A DNA stretch of 64,000 nucleotides from Vibrio marisflavi CECT 7928 (lineage in GTDB: Bacteria > Pseudomonadota > Gammaproteobacteria > Enterobacterales > Vibrionaceae). Below are positions 55,154 through 64,000 of the stretch, piece after piece. The translations under genes and the position numbers were made by a program. Position 1 is the stretch's first letter; each line of letters starts with the position of its first letter. The stretch is from positions 1,178,001 through 1,242,000 of the forward strand of contig NZ_CAKLDM010000002.1 of the NCBI RefSeq assembly GCF_921294215.1, given 5' to 3'. Under the pieces are notes generated by a model. It was not told the DNA's origin. It worked only from the letters and a program-made list of their open reading frames with translations, and did not search any database.

Positions 55154-56041
55154 ATGGAACATCTTTTTTATCACCTAATAAACATTATTCTTCCTGTATT
55201 GCTTTGTATTTTTGTCGGTTTTCTGCTTGGAAAATTCAATAAGCCTTTCGACACAAAAGTAGTGACAAGCCTAATGGCAAATGTTGGCTACCCTTCTCTC
55301 ATTCTCGCCCACCTTGTAGGACGTACAATAGATTTAGATATCTTCTTTAAAATGTTGTTGTCAGGTGTATGGATTATTTTGGCTTTTGTCGCTATAACTG
55401 CGATTTTTTTAAAGCTTGTTAAACTCCCCATCCGTACATACTTAAACCCTCTTAGCTTGAGTAATGTCGGCAACACTGGCCTACCAATCTGTGCTTTGGT
55501 GTATGGCCCTAAAGGGTTGATTTACGGACTTGCTTTTGTTGTTGCTGTCACTGTATTTAATTTTACTATTGGACGCTGGATAAGCTCGGGCAGCTTTACG
55601 TTAAAACAGCTACTCACTAGCCCAGTAATTTACTCAGTGGTCATCTCAGTCGTGATGCTACTAACAGGTACTCACTTTCCAAAACCCATTGCTTCAGGGC
55701 TAGATATATTAAGTGGCTTAGCAATACCATTAATGTTGCTAACACTTGGGCACAGCCTCTCAACAATGAAACTTGGTAATATGAAATTAGGGACTGGATT
55801 AGCTATCTATCACCTAGTTGTCGCCATAATTCTAACTTGGGTTTCATTGCCTATTTTCGGGTTTCAGGGTGTCGCTCGCGGTGTGTTTATTTTGGAGGGT
55901 TTAATGCCCGTAGCAGCAAGCACCTACTTATGGGTCTCTATTTATAGAAAAGAAGATGCGCCTAGCGTTGCCAGCGTAATTTTGGTTTCCACATTAATGA
56001 CAATACTCGTTGTTCCAGTTGCTTTGACTTACTGGGTATAA
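55154..56041 (+). CDS. AEC (auxin efflux carrier) family transporter
   Basis: This 295-residue membrane protein has ten helices in two inverted halves. The family motif SNVGNTGLPICALVYG, with its broken helix, is at about residues 105-120, and the second-half motif includes GLMPVAASTYLW. AEC proteins export or exchange small organic acids or amino acids (for example MleP and MdcF); auxin itself is not implied. It is monocistronic by spacing and ends about 90 nt before the ThiE-like gene. Confidence 0.88.
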   Translation: MEHLFYHLINIILPVLLCIFVGFLLGKFNKPFDTKVVTSLMANVGYPSLILAHLVGRTIDLDIFFKMLLSGVWIILAFVAITAIFLKLVKLPIRTYLNPLSLSNVGNTGLPICALVYGPKGLIYGLAFVVAVTVFNFTIGRWISSGSFTLKQLLTSPVIYSVVISVVMLLTGTHFPKPIASGLDILSGLAIPLMLLTLGHSLSTMKLGNMKLGTGLAIYHLVVAIILTWVSLPIFGFQGVARGVFILEGLMPVAASTYLWVSIYRKEDAPSVASVILVSTLMTILVVPVALTYWV

Positions 56042-56133
56042 CCTCTTAGATAACATGTATTTAATACTGGCATACGACACTTATATTAAAGTAACATTCG
56101 TCAAAACCTTCGAAAAATCAGTGTGGACAAACA

Positions 56134-56709
56134 ATGTTAAGTGATCAGCATAATCTTTATTTAATCACGCCCGACTTCGAGTCAGATCTAGATCTGTATT
56201 TATCAAAGCTAGAAAATAGTCTATCTAAAGGCATCAAATTGGTTCAGCTTCGCTCAAAGAACCTATCGCAAGACAATTACCTTACCCTTGCTAACCCGGC
56301 TATTCAGCTTATCCACCAATACAATGCGAAGGTGATACTTAATGGGCCGATAGAGCTTCTTGAGTCTACTGATGCTGATGGGATTCATCTACCAAGTTTT
56401 GAAGCTGCTAAATATGAATCTAGGCCATTTGCAACAAATAAACTGCTATCGACCGCATGCCACACAGAAGAACAACTGAAACAAGCAGAAAGATTAAAAG
56501 CTGATATCGCAATTGTATGCCCAATATTTAAAACGCCGAGCAGCCCTAAAGGCATACCGATGGGCTGGGAGAAGTTTTCAAAGTTTGCAAACAATACAGA
56601 TTTACCCGTTTATGCACTTGGCGGTTTAGAACTTACCCACTACCAAGAGGCAATACAGCACGGCGCAACGGGTATTGCTGCTAAAAGAGCATTTTGGGAT
56701 TTGAAATAG
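56134..56709 (+). CDS. ThiE-like (thiamine phosphate synthase/TenI fold) protein, stand-alone
   Basis: This 191-residue TIM-barrel protein has the ThiE/TenI pattern: VQLRSKNLS near residue 40, DADGIHLPSFE, ACHTEEQL, CPIFKTPSSPKG and the phosphate-binding YALGGL. It resembles the C-terminal domain of MutT fusion proteins, but no Nudix domain is attached. Where ThiE has a Mg-ligand Asp in a VND segment, this protein has ILNG, so thiamine phosphate synthase activity is doubtful. No thi genes are adjacent. It may be a hydrolase- or isomerase-like relative; the fold is sure, the function is not. Confidence 0.8.
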   Translation: MLSDQHNLYLITPDFESDLDLYLSKLENSLSKGIKLVQLRSKNLSQDNYLTLANPAIQLIHQYNAKVILNGPIELLESTDADGIHLPSFEAAKYESRPFATNKLLSTACHTEEQLKQAERLKADIAIVCPIFKTPSSPKGIPMGWEKFSKFANNTDLPVYALGGLELTHYQEAIQHGATGIAAKRAFWDLK

Positions 56710-56728
56710 TTGGTTCGATTTCATAGAT

Positions 56729-56762
56729 AAAGCGCGCTAGATCTTCAATATCAGCGCGCTTT
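56729..56762. terminator. bidirectional terminator between ThiE-like gene and cysN
   Basis: A 10-bp stem AAAGCGCGCT/AGCGCGCTTT (56729-56738 with 56753-56762) is extended inward by GAT/ATC. A and T runs flank it, and it fills the gap between convergent genes. Confidence 0.85.
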
Positions 56763-56779
56763 GTATAAGAGTAGAGGTC

Positions 56780-58189
56780 TTATATTTCTGTGCAGCCCCA
56801 CTCAGGAAAATGTTTGCGAATATAAGCATTGAGATCTTTTTCCACTTCCGTATAGGCTCGCAGTCGTGAGCTGTCAGCTTCTGAAATAGAACTCGTCATT
56901 CCCGCACCAACTGTTACATTCGACAACCTATCAATGACAACAAACGCTCCCGTTTGGGCCAAGTTTTGATAAACATCGACAGGTACTATATCTGTCAAAG
57001 ATATAGAGGTTAGTGCTATCTCATTTAGTTGCAAAGATTTAGCGCTTTTACTGCTTTGCTTCAGTGTATTAACATCTACTTTATGTACGATATCGGAGAA
57101 GTTCCCGGTGCAAGATTTCGTCGCAAACTTAAAAATATATTCTTTGCCCGTTTCCATCTTCGTTTCGTCCATCCATACAACATGAGCTTCTAACTGATTC
57201 GTTAAACTGGGCTCGAATCCACTGTGGACCAACATGTCACCACGCGAAACGTCGACTTCATCTTCAAGTGTTATAGTGATGGCTTGATTTGGATGGGCAC
57301 AGTCTAGATCGCCATCAAAAGTGTAGAGTGTTTTCACTTTAGACTTTTTGCCTGAAGGTAATACAGTAATGTCGTCTCCAGCTTTTACAATACCGGATGC
57401 AAGCGTCCCGCAAAAACCTCTAAAGTTAAGGTTTGGTCGATTCACGTACTGAACAGGAAATCGCATGTGCTCAAAGTCTTCATCTTGAGTCACACTTACC
57501 GTTTCGAGTAAGTGCATCAGCGTAGGACCTTTATACCATTCCATAGATTCGCTGGCAGACACTACGTTGTCACCTTTTAGCGCTGAGATCGGTACAAAGT
57601 GTAGATCTTTGATATCAAAACTTTGTGCCATTTCTCGATAATCGTTTTCTATCTTTTCGTAAATGGTTCTATCGTAGTTTTTAAGATCCATTTTGTTGAT
57701 TGCTACTATTATGTGCTGAATCCCAAGCAGGCTACATATATAGCTATGGCGGCGAGTTTGAGTCTGAATCCCGTATCTAGCATCCACCATTACAATCGCT
57801 AAATCACACGTTGAAGCCCCTGTTACCATGTTCCTCGTGTATTGTTCGTGCCCTGGGGTATCGGCGATTATGAACTTCCGCTTATCCGTTGAAAAATATC
57901 GGTAAGCAACATCAATAGTAATCCCTTGCTCCCTTTCGGATTGCAATCCATCGACTAACAAAGCTAAATCGAAGTCTTCATCTGTTGTGTTGAATTTCTG
58001 GGAGTCTTTCTCAATGGCAGCCATTTGATCCTCATAGATCAATTTACTGTCATAGAGCAATCGACCAATCAGCGTTGATTTCCCATCATCAACATTTCCG
58101 CAGGTTAAAAAGCGTAAAAGGTCTTTGTTCTCATGAACTTTCAAGTATGCTTCAATGTCTTTTGCTATAAGTTCCGATGAATGTGACAT
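56780..58189 (-). CDS. cysN: sulfate adenylyltransferase subunit 1 (GTPase)
   Basis: CysN is the GTPase subunit that drives ATP sulfurylase. The 469-residue protein has the G motifs of the EF-Tu family: GNVDDGKST (G1), DTPGHEQYTRNM (G3) and NKMDL (G4), then the beta-barrel domains. The length is standard and no APS kinase domain is fused. It is the last gene of the cluster, after cysC with a 66-nt gap, whereas cysD-cysN is the usual neighbour pair. It pairs with CysD (58897-59811) to make adenosine 5'-phosphosulfate from sulfate and ATP. Confidence 0.96.
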   Translation of the reverse strand: MSHSSELIAKDIEAYLKVHENKDLLRFLTCGNVDDGKSTLIGRLLYDSKLIYEDQMAAIEKDSQKFNTTDEDFDLALLVDGLQSEREQGITIDVAYRYFSTDKRKFIIADTPGHEQYTRNMVTGASTCDLAIVMVDARYGIQTQTRRHSYICSLLGIQHIIVAINKMDLKNYDRTIYEKIENDYREMAQSFDIKDLHFVPISALKGDNVVSASESMEWYKGPTLMHLLETVSVTQDEDFEHMRFPVQYVNRPNLNFRGFCGTLASGIVKAGDDITVLPSGKKSKVKTLYTFDGDLDCAHPNQAITITLEDEVDVSRGDMLVHSGFEPSLTNQLEAHVVWMDETKMETGKEYIFKFATKSCTGNFSDIVHKVDVNTLKQSSKSAKSLQLNEIALTSISLTDIVPVDVYQNLAQTGAFVVIDRLSNVTVGAGMTSSISEADSSRLRAYTEVEKDLNAYIRKHFPEWGCTEI

Positions 58190-58255
58190 AGGGCAATCCT
58201 TAGCTAGTTAGTTACTGATTTACGTTTTCAAGGTTTTACAATTCAAAGAGTAGAG

Positions 58256-58894
58256 TTAAGAGCTCACGTCTAAATAACCAAATTCTTTTAGTTTCTCCAC
58301 TACTTGCTTGGCACATTGTTCTACTGTCTTGCTACTAGTATGAATATGAATTTCAGGGTTGGTCGGAGATTCATATTGGGAGTCGATACCAGTAAAGTTG
58401 GAGATTTCGCCTGCCCGAGCTTTTTTATACAACCCTTTCGGATCGCGCTGCTCGCAAACTTCAATTGGGGTATCGATAAACACCTCTAAGAACTGACCTT
58501 TTTTCATTACCTTACGAGCTTGCTCTCTATCAGCTACAAATGGTGAGATAAACGCAGTTAAGACGATCGTTCCTGAATCTACGAATAAATTCGCGACTTC
58601 AGAAATACGGCGAATATTTTCTACTCTTGCTGCATTTGAGAAATCTAGATCTTTGTTCAGTCCGTGCCGAACGTTATCTCCATCTAACAAGTAGCTATGT
58701 TTACCTAGTTGAAATAATAAGCTCTCAACTGCGTTCGCTATAGTTGACTTACCGGAACCGCTCAAGCCGGTAAACCAGAGAACCACTGGAGTTTGATTCT
58801 TAAGTGAAGCCCTATCTTTGTTGCTAACAGCACTGTTGTGCCAGACAATGTCATCACTTACTGATTCATTTTCCTTTCGCTCATATACCGTCAT
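58256..58894 (-). CDS. cysC: adenylylsulfate kinase
   Basis: CysC phosphorylates APS to PAPS with ATP. The 212-residue protein has the P-loop GLSGSGKST at about residues 44-52, the substrate motif [17 protein letters not shown], and FISPF with the Ser phosphorylated in E. coli CysC. Its length is standard for a stand-alone kinase. It starts 2 nt after the cysD stop, so the two are co-translated. Its position between cysD and cysN is unusual. Confidence 0.96.
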   Translation of the reverse strand: MTVYERKENESVSDDIVWHNSAVSNKDRASLKNQTPVVLWFTGLSGSGKSTIANAVESLLFQLGKHSYLLDGDNVRHGLNKDLDFSNAARVENIRRISEVANLFVDSGTIVLTAFISPFVADREQARKVMKKGQFLEVFIDTPIEVCEQRDPKGLYKKARAGEISNFTGIDSQYESPTNPEIHIHTSSKTVEQCAKQVVEKLKEFGYLDVSS

Positions 58895-58896
58895 TT

Positions 58897-59811
58897 TTAA
58901 AAATACCCTTCCCGCTTTTTCTTCTCCATTGAGCCTGCACTATCATGGTCTATTGCACGGCCTTGACGTTCGGAAGTGGTAGTTAGCAACATCTCTTGTA
59001 TGACTTCAGGTAATGTCGTTGCTTGTGATTCCACCGCTCCCGTTAACGGGTAACATCCTAGAGTCCGAAAGCGAACCATTTTCTGTTCTATTTGCTCGTT
59101 TTCCTCTAGCTCCATGCGATTGTCATCAACCATAACTAAGATCCCGTCTCGCTCGACAACGGGCCTGACTTTGGAGAGGTATAAACTTGGGATTTCAATG
59201 TTTTCCAAATAGATATATTGCCAAATATCGAGCTCCGTCCAATTTGAGAGTGGGAAAACTCGAATGCTCTCGCCTTTGTTCACTTTACCGTTATAAATAT
59301 TCCACAGCTCTGGACGCTGATTTTTAGGATCCCAACGGTGGTGTTCATCTCTGAATGAATAAACACGCTCTTTGGCACGCGACTTTTCTTCATCTCGTCT
59401 AGCTCCACCGAAAGCGGCATCAAAACCATACTTATCTAACGCCTGCTTAAGCCCCTGAGTTTTCATTATGTCCGTATGCTTCGAACTACCATGAACAAAC
59501 GGATTAATCCCCATTGCTATGCCTTCAGGGTTTTGGTGAACAATTAGCTTCATCCCAAGCTTGTCAGCCATGTAATCGCGAAAAGCGATCATCTCCTTAA
59601 ACTTCCATGTAGTATCAACATGCATAAGCGGAAATGGCGGTACACCAGGAGCAAAAGCTTTTTGAGCTAAGTGGAGCATGACCGAAGAGTCTTTCCCAAC
59701 AGAGTAAAGCATGACTGGATTGTCAAATTCGGCGGCAACTTCTCGCATGATATGAATTGACTCTGCTTCCAGTTGCTTTAGGTGAGTCATTTTTTCAGGA
59801 GTAATTTCCAT
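58897..59811 (-). CDS. cysD: sulfate adenylyltransferase subunit 2
   Basis: CysD is the catalytic subunit of ATP sulfurylase. The product of about 304 residues has the PP-loop [10 protein letters not shown], the [17 protein letters not shown]-terminus, and [16 protein letters not shown] with [12 protein letters not shown]. The chosen start (MEITPEK) has an AGGAA site; an earlier GTG overlaps the permease stop. The E. coli protein has 302 residues. It lies 35 nt after the permease gene and 2 nt before cysC. Confidence 0.96.
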   Translation of the reverse strand: MEITPEKMTHLKQLEAESIHIMREVAAEFDNPVMLYSVGKDSSVMLHLAQKAFAPGVPPFPLMHVDTTWKFKEMIAFRDYMADKLGMKLIVHQNPEGIAMGINPFVHGSSKHTDIMKTQGLKQALDKYGFDAAFGGARRDEEKSRAKERVYSFRDEHHRWDPKNQRPELWNIYNGKVNKGESIRVFPLSNWTELDIWQYIYLENIEIPSLYLSKVRPVVERDGILVMVDDNRMELEENEQIEQKMVRFRTLGCYPLTGAVESQATTLPEVIQEMLLTTTSERQGRAIDHDSAGSMEKKKREGYF

Positions 59812-59846
59812 AGTTATTCCTATTTGATCGTAAGTATCAACATCCA

Positions 59847-61583
59847 TCACAAACCAATAATTAGCGTTATCGCGCTAATTACCGTAATCCCATATGCAAT
59901 GCTTATTGGCGCACCGATTTTGACAAAATCACCGAGGTGATATTTACCAGCACTGAACACCATTAAATTTGTTTGATATCCGTAAGGGTTAATGAAACTC
60001 GTACTTGCACCAAATGCCACCGCAAGTATGTACGCTTTCGGGTTAGCAGCTAAAACAAGTGAAAGACTATATGCAATCGGAAAAGTTAATGCAGCAGCAG
60101 CATTATTTGTTACCAACTCAGTCATCACCCACGTCATCGTATATACCAAAATCAATCCGATAAAAGGTGTAAAAATATGATGATTTGAGTGAACAAGTTC
60201 GCCAAGAAAATCTAATGCTCCACTGCTCATCATCGCGTGAGAGAGCAGCAGCGCAGAAGATATAATTAGCCATATTTGTTTAGGTAGTCGTTGCATAACC
60301 TCGTTTGAGCACAGGCAACCTGTGGTGAGAAGAACACCAATTAAAATAAGCATCGCCTTTAGTAGTGGGACGAAACCCACTGCAGCCAGCACTATCGCGG
60401 TAAAAAAACCACCGATTGCTATTTTTTCTTGGATTGGATTAAGCGTTTTCTCTGTTTCTAAGTCACTTAATACAAAGAAGTTTTTTCTTATGTTGTGCCG
60501 CTCTTTAAAATCTTCACCTACAGCGAGTACCAAGAAATCACCCGCTCTCAGCACAACCTCACGTAGCTTACCCGATATTTTGTCACCATCTCTTCTAACG
60601 GCCACTACAGCAGCATTATACTGAACACGAAAACCAGCATATTTTAGCCTCGTACCGACAAGTCCACTTTCTGGCTTAACAACGACTTCCACTAAGTTAT
60701 CCATCGGCAAGCCATTCTTATTGGCAAATAGATCAAGCCCTTCAAACTGGCTAAGAAGAGTAACTTTTTTGATATCTCCACTGAAAATCAATCTATCTCT
60801 AGGTTCTATTTCTTCTTGAGGTGAAACAGGAGAAATTAGGCGCCCGCGGCGTAGGATTTCGACCAAAAACAACGACTCTAAATTGAGCAGCCCACTTTGC
60901 TCTGCACTTTTTCCAACTAAAGGAGAATCATCAGAAACTTTTGCGTCAATGAAATACTCTGAAGACTTTGCGGCTTCTTTCTCTGTTGCTGGTAACAACG
61001 GTGACAACATAAAAAGCAAACTACCACATACCAATATTACGCAGGCACCAATGGGAGTAAAATCGAAAAAACCAAGTAAAGGCGAGCCACTGTCAATCAC
61101 CATACTGTTGACGATCAGGTTCGTTGAAGTGCCGACTAAAGTGAGTGTTCCACCAAATATTGCTGCATATGAAAGTGGAATGAGTAGTTTTCCAGACGCG
61201 TGATACGTATTATTGCGAATAGGAGAAAGCATTGTTGATACAACAGCGGTATTGTTCAAAAATGCAGATGAAATGACGGTTAAACCAAATAGGCGTAGCC
61301 AAGTCTTACGATAGCTTTCTTTGATAACAAAAACGGCAATAGCTCTAAGCAACTTAGTTCTTTCTAAACTGACGGAACACACCATCAATGCAATTAGCGT
61401 CAATAAACCTTTATTAGAAAAGCTAGCAATAACTTGCTGAGTTGAGACCAAACCAAGCACATATAGGCCAAACGCAGCTATACCAAACACTCTCTCGGGA
61501 TAATTTTGATACTTTATGAGTGAAAAAATAGTCGCAGCAAATATAGTGGCAACTAAAATTGAAGGTTCAATATCAATCATCAT
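59847..61583 (-). CDS. SLC13 family permease with RCK_C domains, probable sulfate transporter
   Basis: This 578-residue membrane protein has two hydrophobic halves around a central soluble part. The centre contains two TrkA-C-like domains, with [20 protein letters not shown] and [16 protein letters not shown] as their cores. The motif [19 protein letters not shown] and its repeat [19 protein letters not shown] mark the SLC13/DASS (CitMHS-like) family. Placed between cysH and cysD, it is most likely the sulfate uptake system for the pathway, as in other vibrios. The substrate is inferred from context. Confidence 0.9.
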   Translation of the reverse strand: MMIDIEPSILVATIFAATIFSLIKYQNYPERVFGIAAFGLYVLGLVSTQQVIASFSNKGLLTLIALMVCSVSLERTKLLRAIAVFVIKESYRKTWLRLFGLTVISSAFLNNTAVVSTMLSPIRNNTYHASGKLLIPLSYAAIFGGTLTLVGTSTNLIVNSMVIDSGSPLLGFFDFTPIGACVILVCGSLLFMLSPLLPATEKEAAKSSEYFIDAKVSDDSPLVGKSAEQSGLLNLESLFLVEILRRGRLISPVSPQEEIEPRDRLIFSGDIKKVTLLSQFEGLDLFANKNGLPMDNLVEVVVKPESGLVGTRLKYAGFRVQYNAAVVAVRRDGDKISGKLREVVLRAGDFLVLAVGEDFKERHNIRKNFFVLSDLETEKTLNPIQEKIAIGGFFTAIVLAAVGFVPLLKAMLILIGVLLTTGCLCSNEVMQRLPKQIWLIISSALLLSHAMMSSGALDFLGELVHSNHHIFTPFIGLILVYTMTWVMTELVTNNAAAALTFPIAYSLSLVLAANPKAYILAVAFGASTSFINPYGYQTNLMVFSAGKYHLGDFVKIGAPISIAYGITVISAITLIIGL

Positions 61584-61712
61584 GATCTTGCAACACCTCT
61601 CCTGAGAAAGCCTAAGTCACTATCGTTATAGATGCTCAAGCCGCTTGTTATTATAAGTTCGGAGTCTCGATCTGTTCTCTGCTCCTTTCTATAGAGTTTC
61701 TTGATACGCTAA

Positions 61713-62492
61713 TCAATCACCCCAGCTGTCTTCGCTATACTCCTCGTCTTCATGTAAACCACATTCTCTTTTTAAACCGAAAAATCGCGTTTCCTCTTGC
61801 TTCAATGAAGGATCCCATTTGGTAGTGGTGTGTGTATCTCCAATTGACACATACCCTTCAGCTTTCAAAGGGTGATACTTCAAGTTATTTGCTTTTATGT
61901 ATTTATCTATATCTTCACTTGTCCAATCAATAACTGGTAGGAATTTGAAAACGTTGTGCTGAATGGACAATATAGGTAAGTTGGCACGGCTCTCAGACTG
62001 ACCTCGTCTCAATCCAGAGAACCATGTTCCAACAGCTAGTTCGCTTAGCGCTTTTTTCATTGGCATGACTTTGTTCAAATCATTGTACTTTTTAATTCCA
62101 TCAAGCCCTTTTTGCCAAAGCTTTCCGTATCGAGCCTCTTGCCAAGAAGGACTAAACTCAGCTCTAAAGGTTTTTAAATTCAACTCTAAATTTTCAGTCA
62201 GCTGATCGATAAATCGATATGTTTCTGGAAATAAATAGCCAGTATCCGTCAATACAACAGGGATCTCCGGAAGATGATTTACCATCAAGTGAAGCATTAC
62301 TGCTGATTGAACACCAAAACTTGAAGAAACAATATGAGTACTAGGTAGATTATTCAACGCCCAAGCAATTCTTTCCTCAGCATCTAGCCCTTCTAAATAA
62401 ACATTTAATTCAGCTAAGAGTATTACTCGGTTAGTTTTTGTTTGTGATAATAGTTCTTTTAGCTTAGGTATTTTGAAATTCATATCATTCAT
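61713..62492 (-). CDS. cysH: phosphoadenylylsulfate reductase
   Basis: CysH reduces PAPS to sulfite with thioredoxin or glutaredoxin. The 259-residue protein has [14 protein letters not shown] in the P-loop position, [22 protein letters not shown] and the C-terminal ECGLHE with the catalytic Cys. It lacks the CC...CxxC Cys pairs of the FeS-type APS reductases, so PAPS is the expected substrate, in keeping with cysC in the cluster. The sulfite reductase genes cysIJ are absent here. It is the first gene; 129 nt separate it from the permease. Confidence 0.95.
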   Translation of the reverse strand: MNDMNFKIPKLKELLSQTKTNRVILLAELNVYLEGLDAEERIAWALNNLPSTHIVSSSFGVQSAVMLHLMVNHLPEIPVVLTDTGYLFPETYRFIDQLTENLELNLKTFRAEFSPSWQEARYGKLWQKGLDGIKKYNDLNKVMPMKKALSELAVGTWFSGLRRGQSESRANLPILSIQHNVFKFLPVIDWTSEDIDKYIKANNLKYHPLKAEGYVSIGDTHTTTKWDPSLKQEETRFFGLKRECGLHEDEEYSEDSWGD

Positions 62493-62622
62493 CTAATGAC
62501 CTTTATTTATAAAGTCTCAGTTTATATTTGAATAAATAGCTACTCGATACCAAAAAGACATACAGTCTCTAGTGCTAGCTTTATTTCACTAGTTTTAGTG
62601 TTACCTAATATTTTTTATTTAA

Positions 62623-64000
62623 CTAAATACTAAATTTTTTAACTGATGAGTCTAGAACATTCGCTAAGTTGAGCATATCTTCTCCTCCTTTGAAGGTATG
62701 ATCGGCGACTTTGGTATTGTCTTGCCCAACATCTCGTATGCTGATGATGTCTTTGTTTATCCTATTTGAAACTACAATTTGGTTCTCAGCTTCAGCGGCT
62801 ACTCTAATATTTATATCACTCAGTGTTTCCATAAAATCTGCTAACTCGTTTATCGTCTCACCAGCCGATGCGACGTCGTCGACCGCCTGTTTAGCCGTAG
62901 TTTGACTGACAGCCATACTCTCGACGGCTTCCTCCGCATTCCCTTGCAAAATGGATATCATTTTTCGAATATTGTTAGCCGATTCTTGACTATGAGTTGC
63001 TAGAGAACGAACTTCATCCGCTACGACGGCAAAACCGCGACCTGCGTCACCAGCACGCGCCGCTTCTATCGCAGCATTCAACGCTAACAGGTTAGTTTGT
63101 TCAGATATCGACGTAATATCATCCAAAATAGAGTTGATAGAATTCGTTTGTTCGGACAGCTTGGTGATAACCTTTTCCGAACTCAGTATTTGTTCAGAAA
63201 GTTGCTCAATTGTATGTATCACACTGGTAACGCTTTGCTTACCTTCTGAAGTTTTTTGCTGGGATACTTTCGCTTCTTTAGCCGCTGCAGCTGAGCTTTG
63301 AGCGACTTCATTAATACTCGAATCCATTTGTCCCATTGCGCTAACCACAGACTCGGTTTTCTGCTGCTGTATCGTAATTGAGCGCTTGGTATTGTCTGCA
63401 TCTTGGCACACTTTGTTGGCAGACTCGTATAGACCAACACTATTCTCTTTAATATTACTCACATTCTCTCGAAAGCTTGATATGAGCTTTATTAGCCCTT
63501 TATTTAGAGTACTAACTTCATATATTCCCTCTTCTTTCGCGCTCACTGTAAGATCACCATTCGAGACTTGCTTCATATGTTCAACAATTTCATGAATTGG
63601 CTTAAATAGAAGTTTGTTTAGAAAAGCAATCGAAAAAAACATGAAGAGGACTACAATACCTAAGAAGCCAGCAAATGTGACATTTCGTAAATACTCTGAA
63701 CGTGAAATAAGATATTCATTATTAAAAGCTCCCTCTATCGTTATTAACGGCTTACCATCGGAAGTATCCAATGAGAACTTCGACATAACATAATTCGATA
63801 AATCCGTTGGAAAGCTCTCTGCTCGATAACGAACGTCCCCATTCCCATCTAAAATTTCAACAGGCGAATCTATCTTGCTTTCAATATTCTTAATATTGTG
63901 TATTGGATCAACCACTATTTCTACATATCCAATAACCCTTAAACCACCAACAGGAACCAGTATCGAATAACTCGGAATACCATTAGAAGACCAAACATAT
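62623..64000 (-). CDS. methyl-accepting chemotaxis protein (partial, 5' end outside window)
   Basis: This chemoreceptor reads open to the window edge; upstream of 63915 the frame continues (reading [15 protein letters not shown] and on), so the N-terminus lies outside. What remains is the end of a periplasmic sensor domain, one helix ([18 protein letters not shown]), a HAMP domain ([22 protein letters not shown]) and the signalling domain with tip motif [24 protein letters not shown]. The visible sensor is not HBM, so it differs from the receptor at 12577. The ligand is unknown. It lies 130 nt upstream of cysH, in the same direction. Confidence 0.92.
   Translation of the reverse strand, partial: YVWSSNGIPSYSILVPVGGLRVIGYVEIVVDPIHNIKNIESKIDSPVEILDGNGDVRYRAESFPTDLSNYVMSKFSLDTSDGKPLITIEGAFNNEYLISRSEYLRNVTFAGFLGIVVLFMFFSIAFLNKLLFKPIHEIVEHMKQVSNGDLTVSAKEEGIYEVSTLNKGLIKLISSFRENVSNIKENSVGLYESANKVCQDADNTKRSITIQQQKTESVVSAMGQMDSSINEVAQSSAAAAKEAKVSQQKTSEGKQSVTSVIHTIEQLSEQILSSEKVITKLSEQTNSINSILDDITSISEQTNLLALNAAIEAARAGDAGRGFAVVADEVRSLATHSQESANNIRKMISILQGNAEEAVESMAVSQTTAKQAVDDVASAGETINELADFMETLSDINIRVAAEAENQIVVSNRINKDIISIRDVGQDNTKVADHTFKGGEDMLNLANVLDSSVKKFSI

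Noticed and set aside
56711..56730. GGTTCGATT resembling a tRNA T-arm
   Set aside because: There is no acceptor stem, anticodon arm or CCA around it; it lies next to a terminator.
1..64000. Mobile elements, prophage, integron, CRISPR arrays, defence islands
   Set aside because: No transposase, integrase, phage structural gene, terminal inverted repeats or spaced direct repeats were seen; the only defence-like item is the Xre-RES pair.

Overview
The window reads as about 64 kb of chromosome from a marine gammaproteobacterium, almost certainly a Vibrio or close Vibrionaceae relative. The evidence is a cco-fnr-uspE-ttcA order, an FNR with the same cysteine numbering as the enteric protein, a NorM close to the described Vibrio pump, and several small families I know mainly from vibrios (DUF2960, DUF2987, DUF3080, DUF3802). 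Base composition looks even and AT-rich. I see no tRNA or rRNA gene, insertion sequence, prophage, integron or CRISPR array.

Layout. 1-7305: end of the cbb3 oxidase operon (ccoP, fixH, ccoI, ccoS, a TauE/SafE-like protein), then fnr with a perfect FNR box at its start, uspE, and ttcA facing them. 7461-10689: membrane protein, Bax-like glucosaminidase and DUF2987 protein in one operon, then cobB. 10907-15337: amtB, an HBM-type chemoreceptor and a Xre/RES toxin-antitoxin pair. 15578-23047: ABC-F protein YbiT, mobA with a frameshifted DUF2960 gene, nagK, a DTW-domain tRNA enzyme, a fatty acid hydroxylase-family protein, a fructosamine kinase-family protein and ribE. 23162-27270: norM, a DUF3080 lipoprotein, a secreted ATP-dependent DNA ligase and an SH3-domain protein.

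27400-33625 is a tight run of eight minus-strand genes (DedA, ATP-grasp, DinB-like, NRDE/TANGO2, YHS, DoxX-like, OlsF-type ornithine-lipid synthase, K+ channel). It looks like one envelope operon and is one of the two best candidates for an undescribed system. 34019-38864 holds a YdeP-like molybdoenzyme, two methyltransferases and a YgiW-type periplasmic protein.

39131-44956 is the second candidate: a glutamine synthetase-like ligase, aldehyde dehydrogenase, iron alcohol dehydrogenase and class I amidotransferase, preceded by a LysR regulator. It has the logic of the gamma-glutamyl putrescine route, but with an alcohol dehydrogenase in place of the amine oxidase, so an amino alcohol is the likely substrate. 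45218-56709 carries an RND pump with a long-tailed adaptor, a FUSC protein, a lipoprotein without Lys or Arg, PhzF and GNAT enzymes, an AEC transporter and a ThiE-like protein. 56780-62492 is a sulfate uptake and activation cluster (cysH, SLC13 permease, cysD, cysC, cysN). The window closes inside a second chemoreceptor gene.
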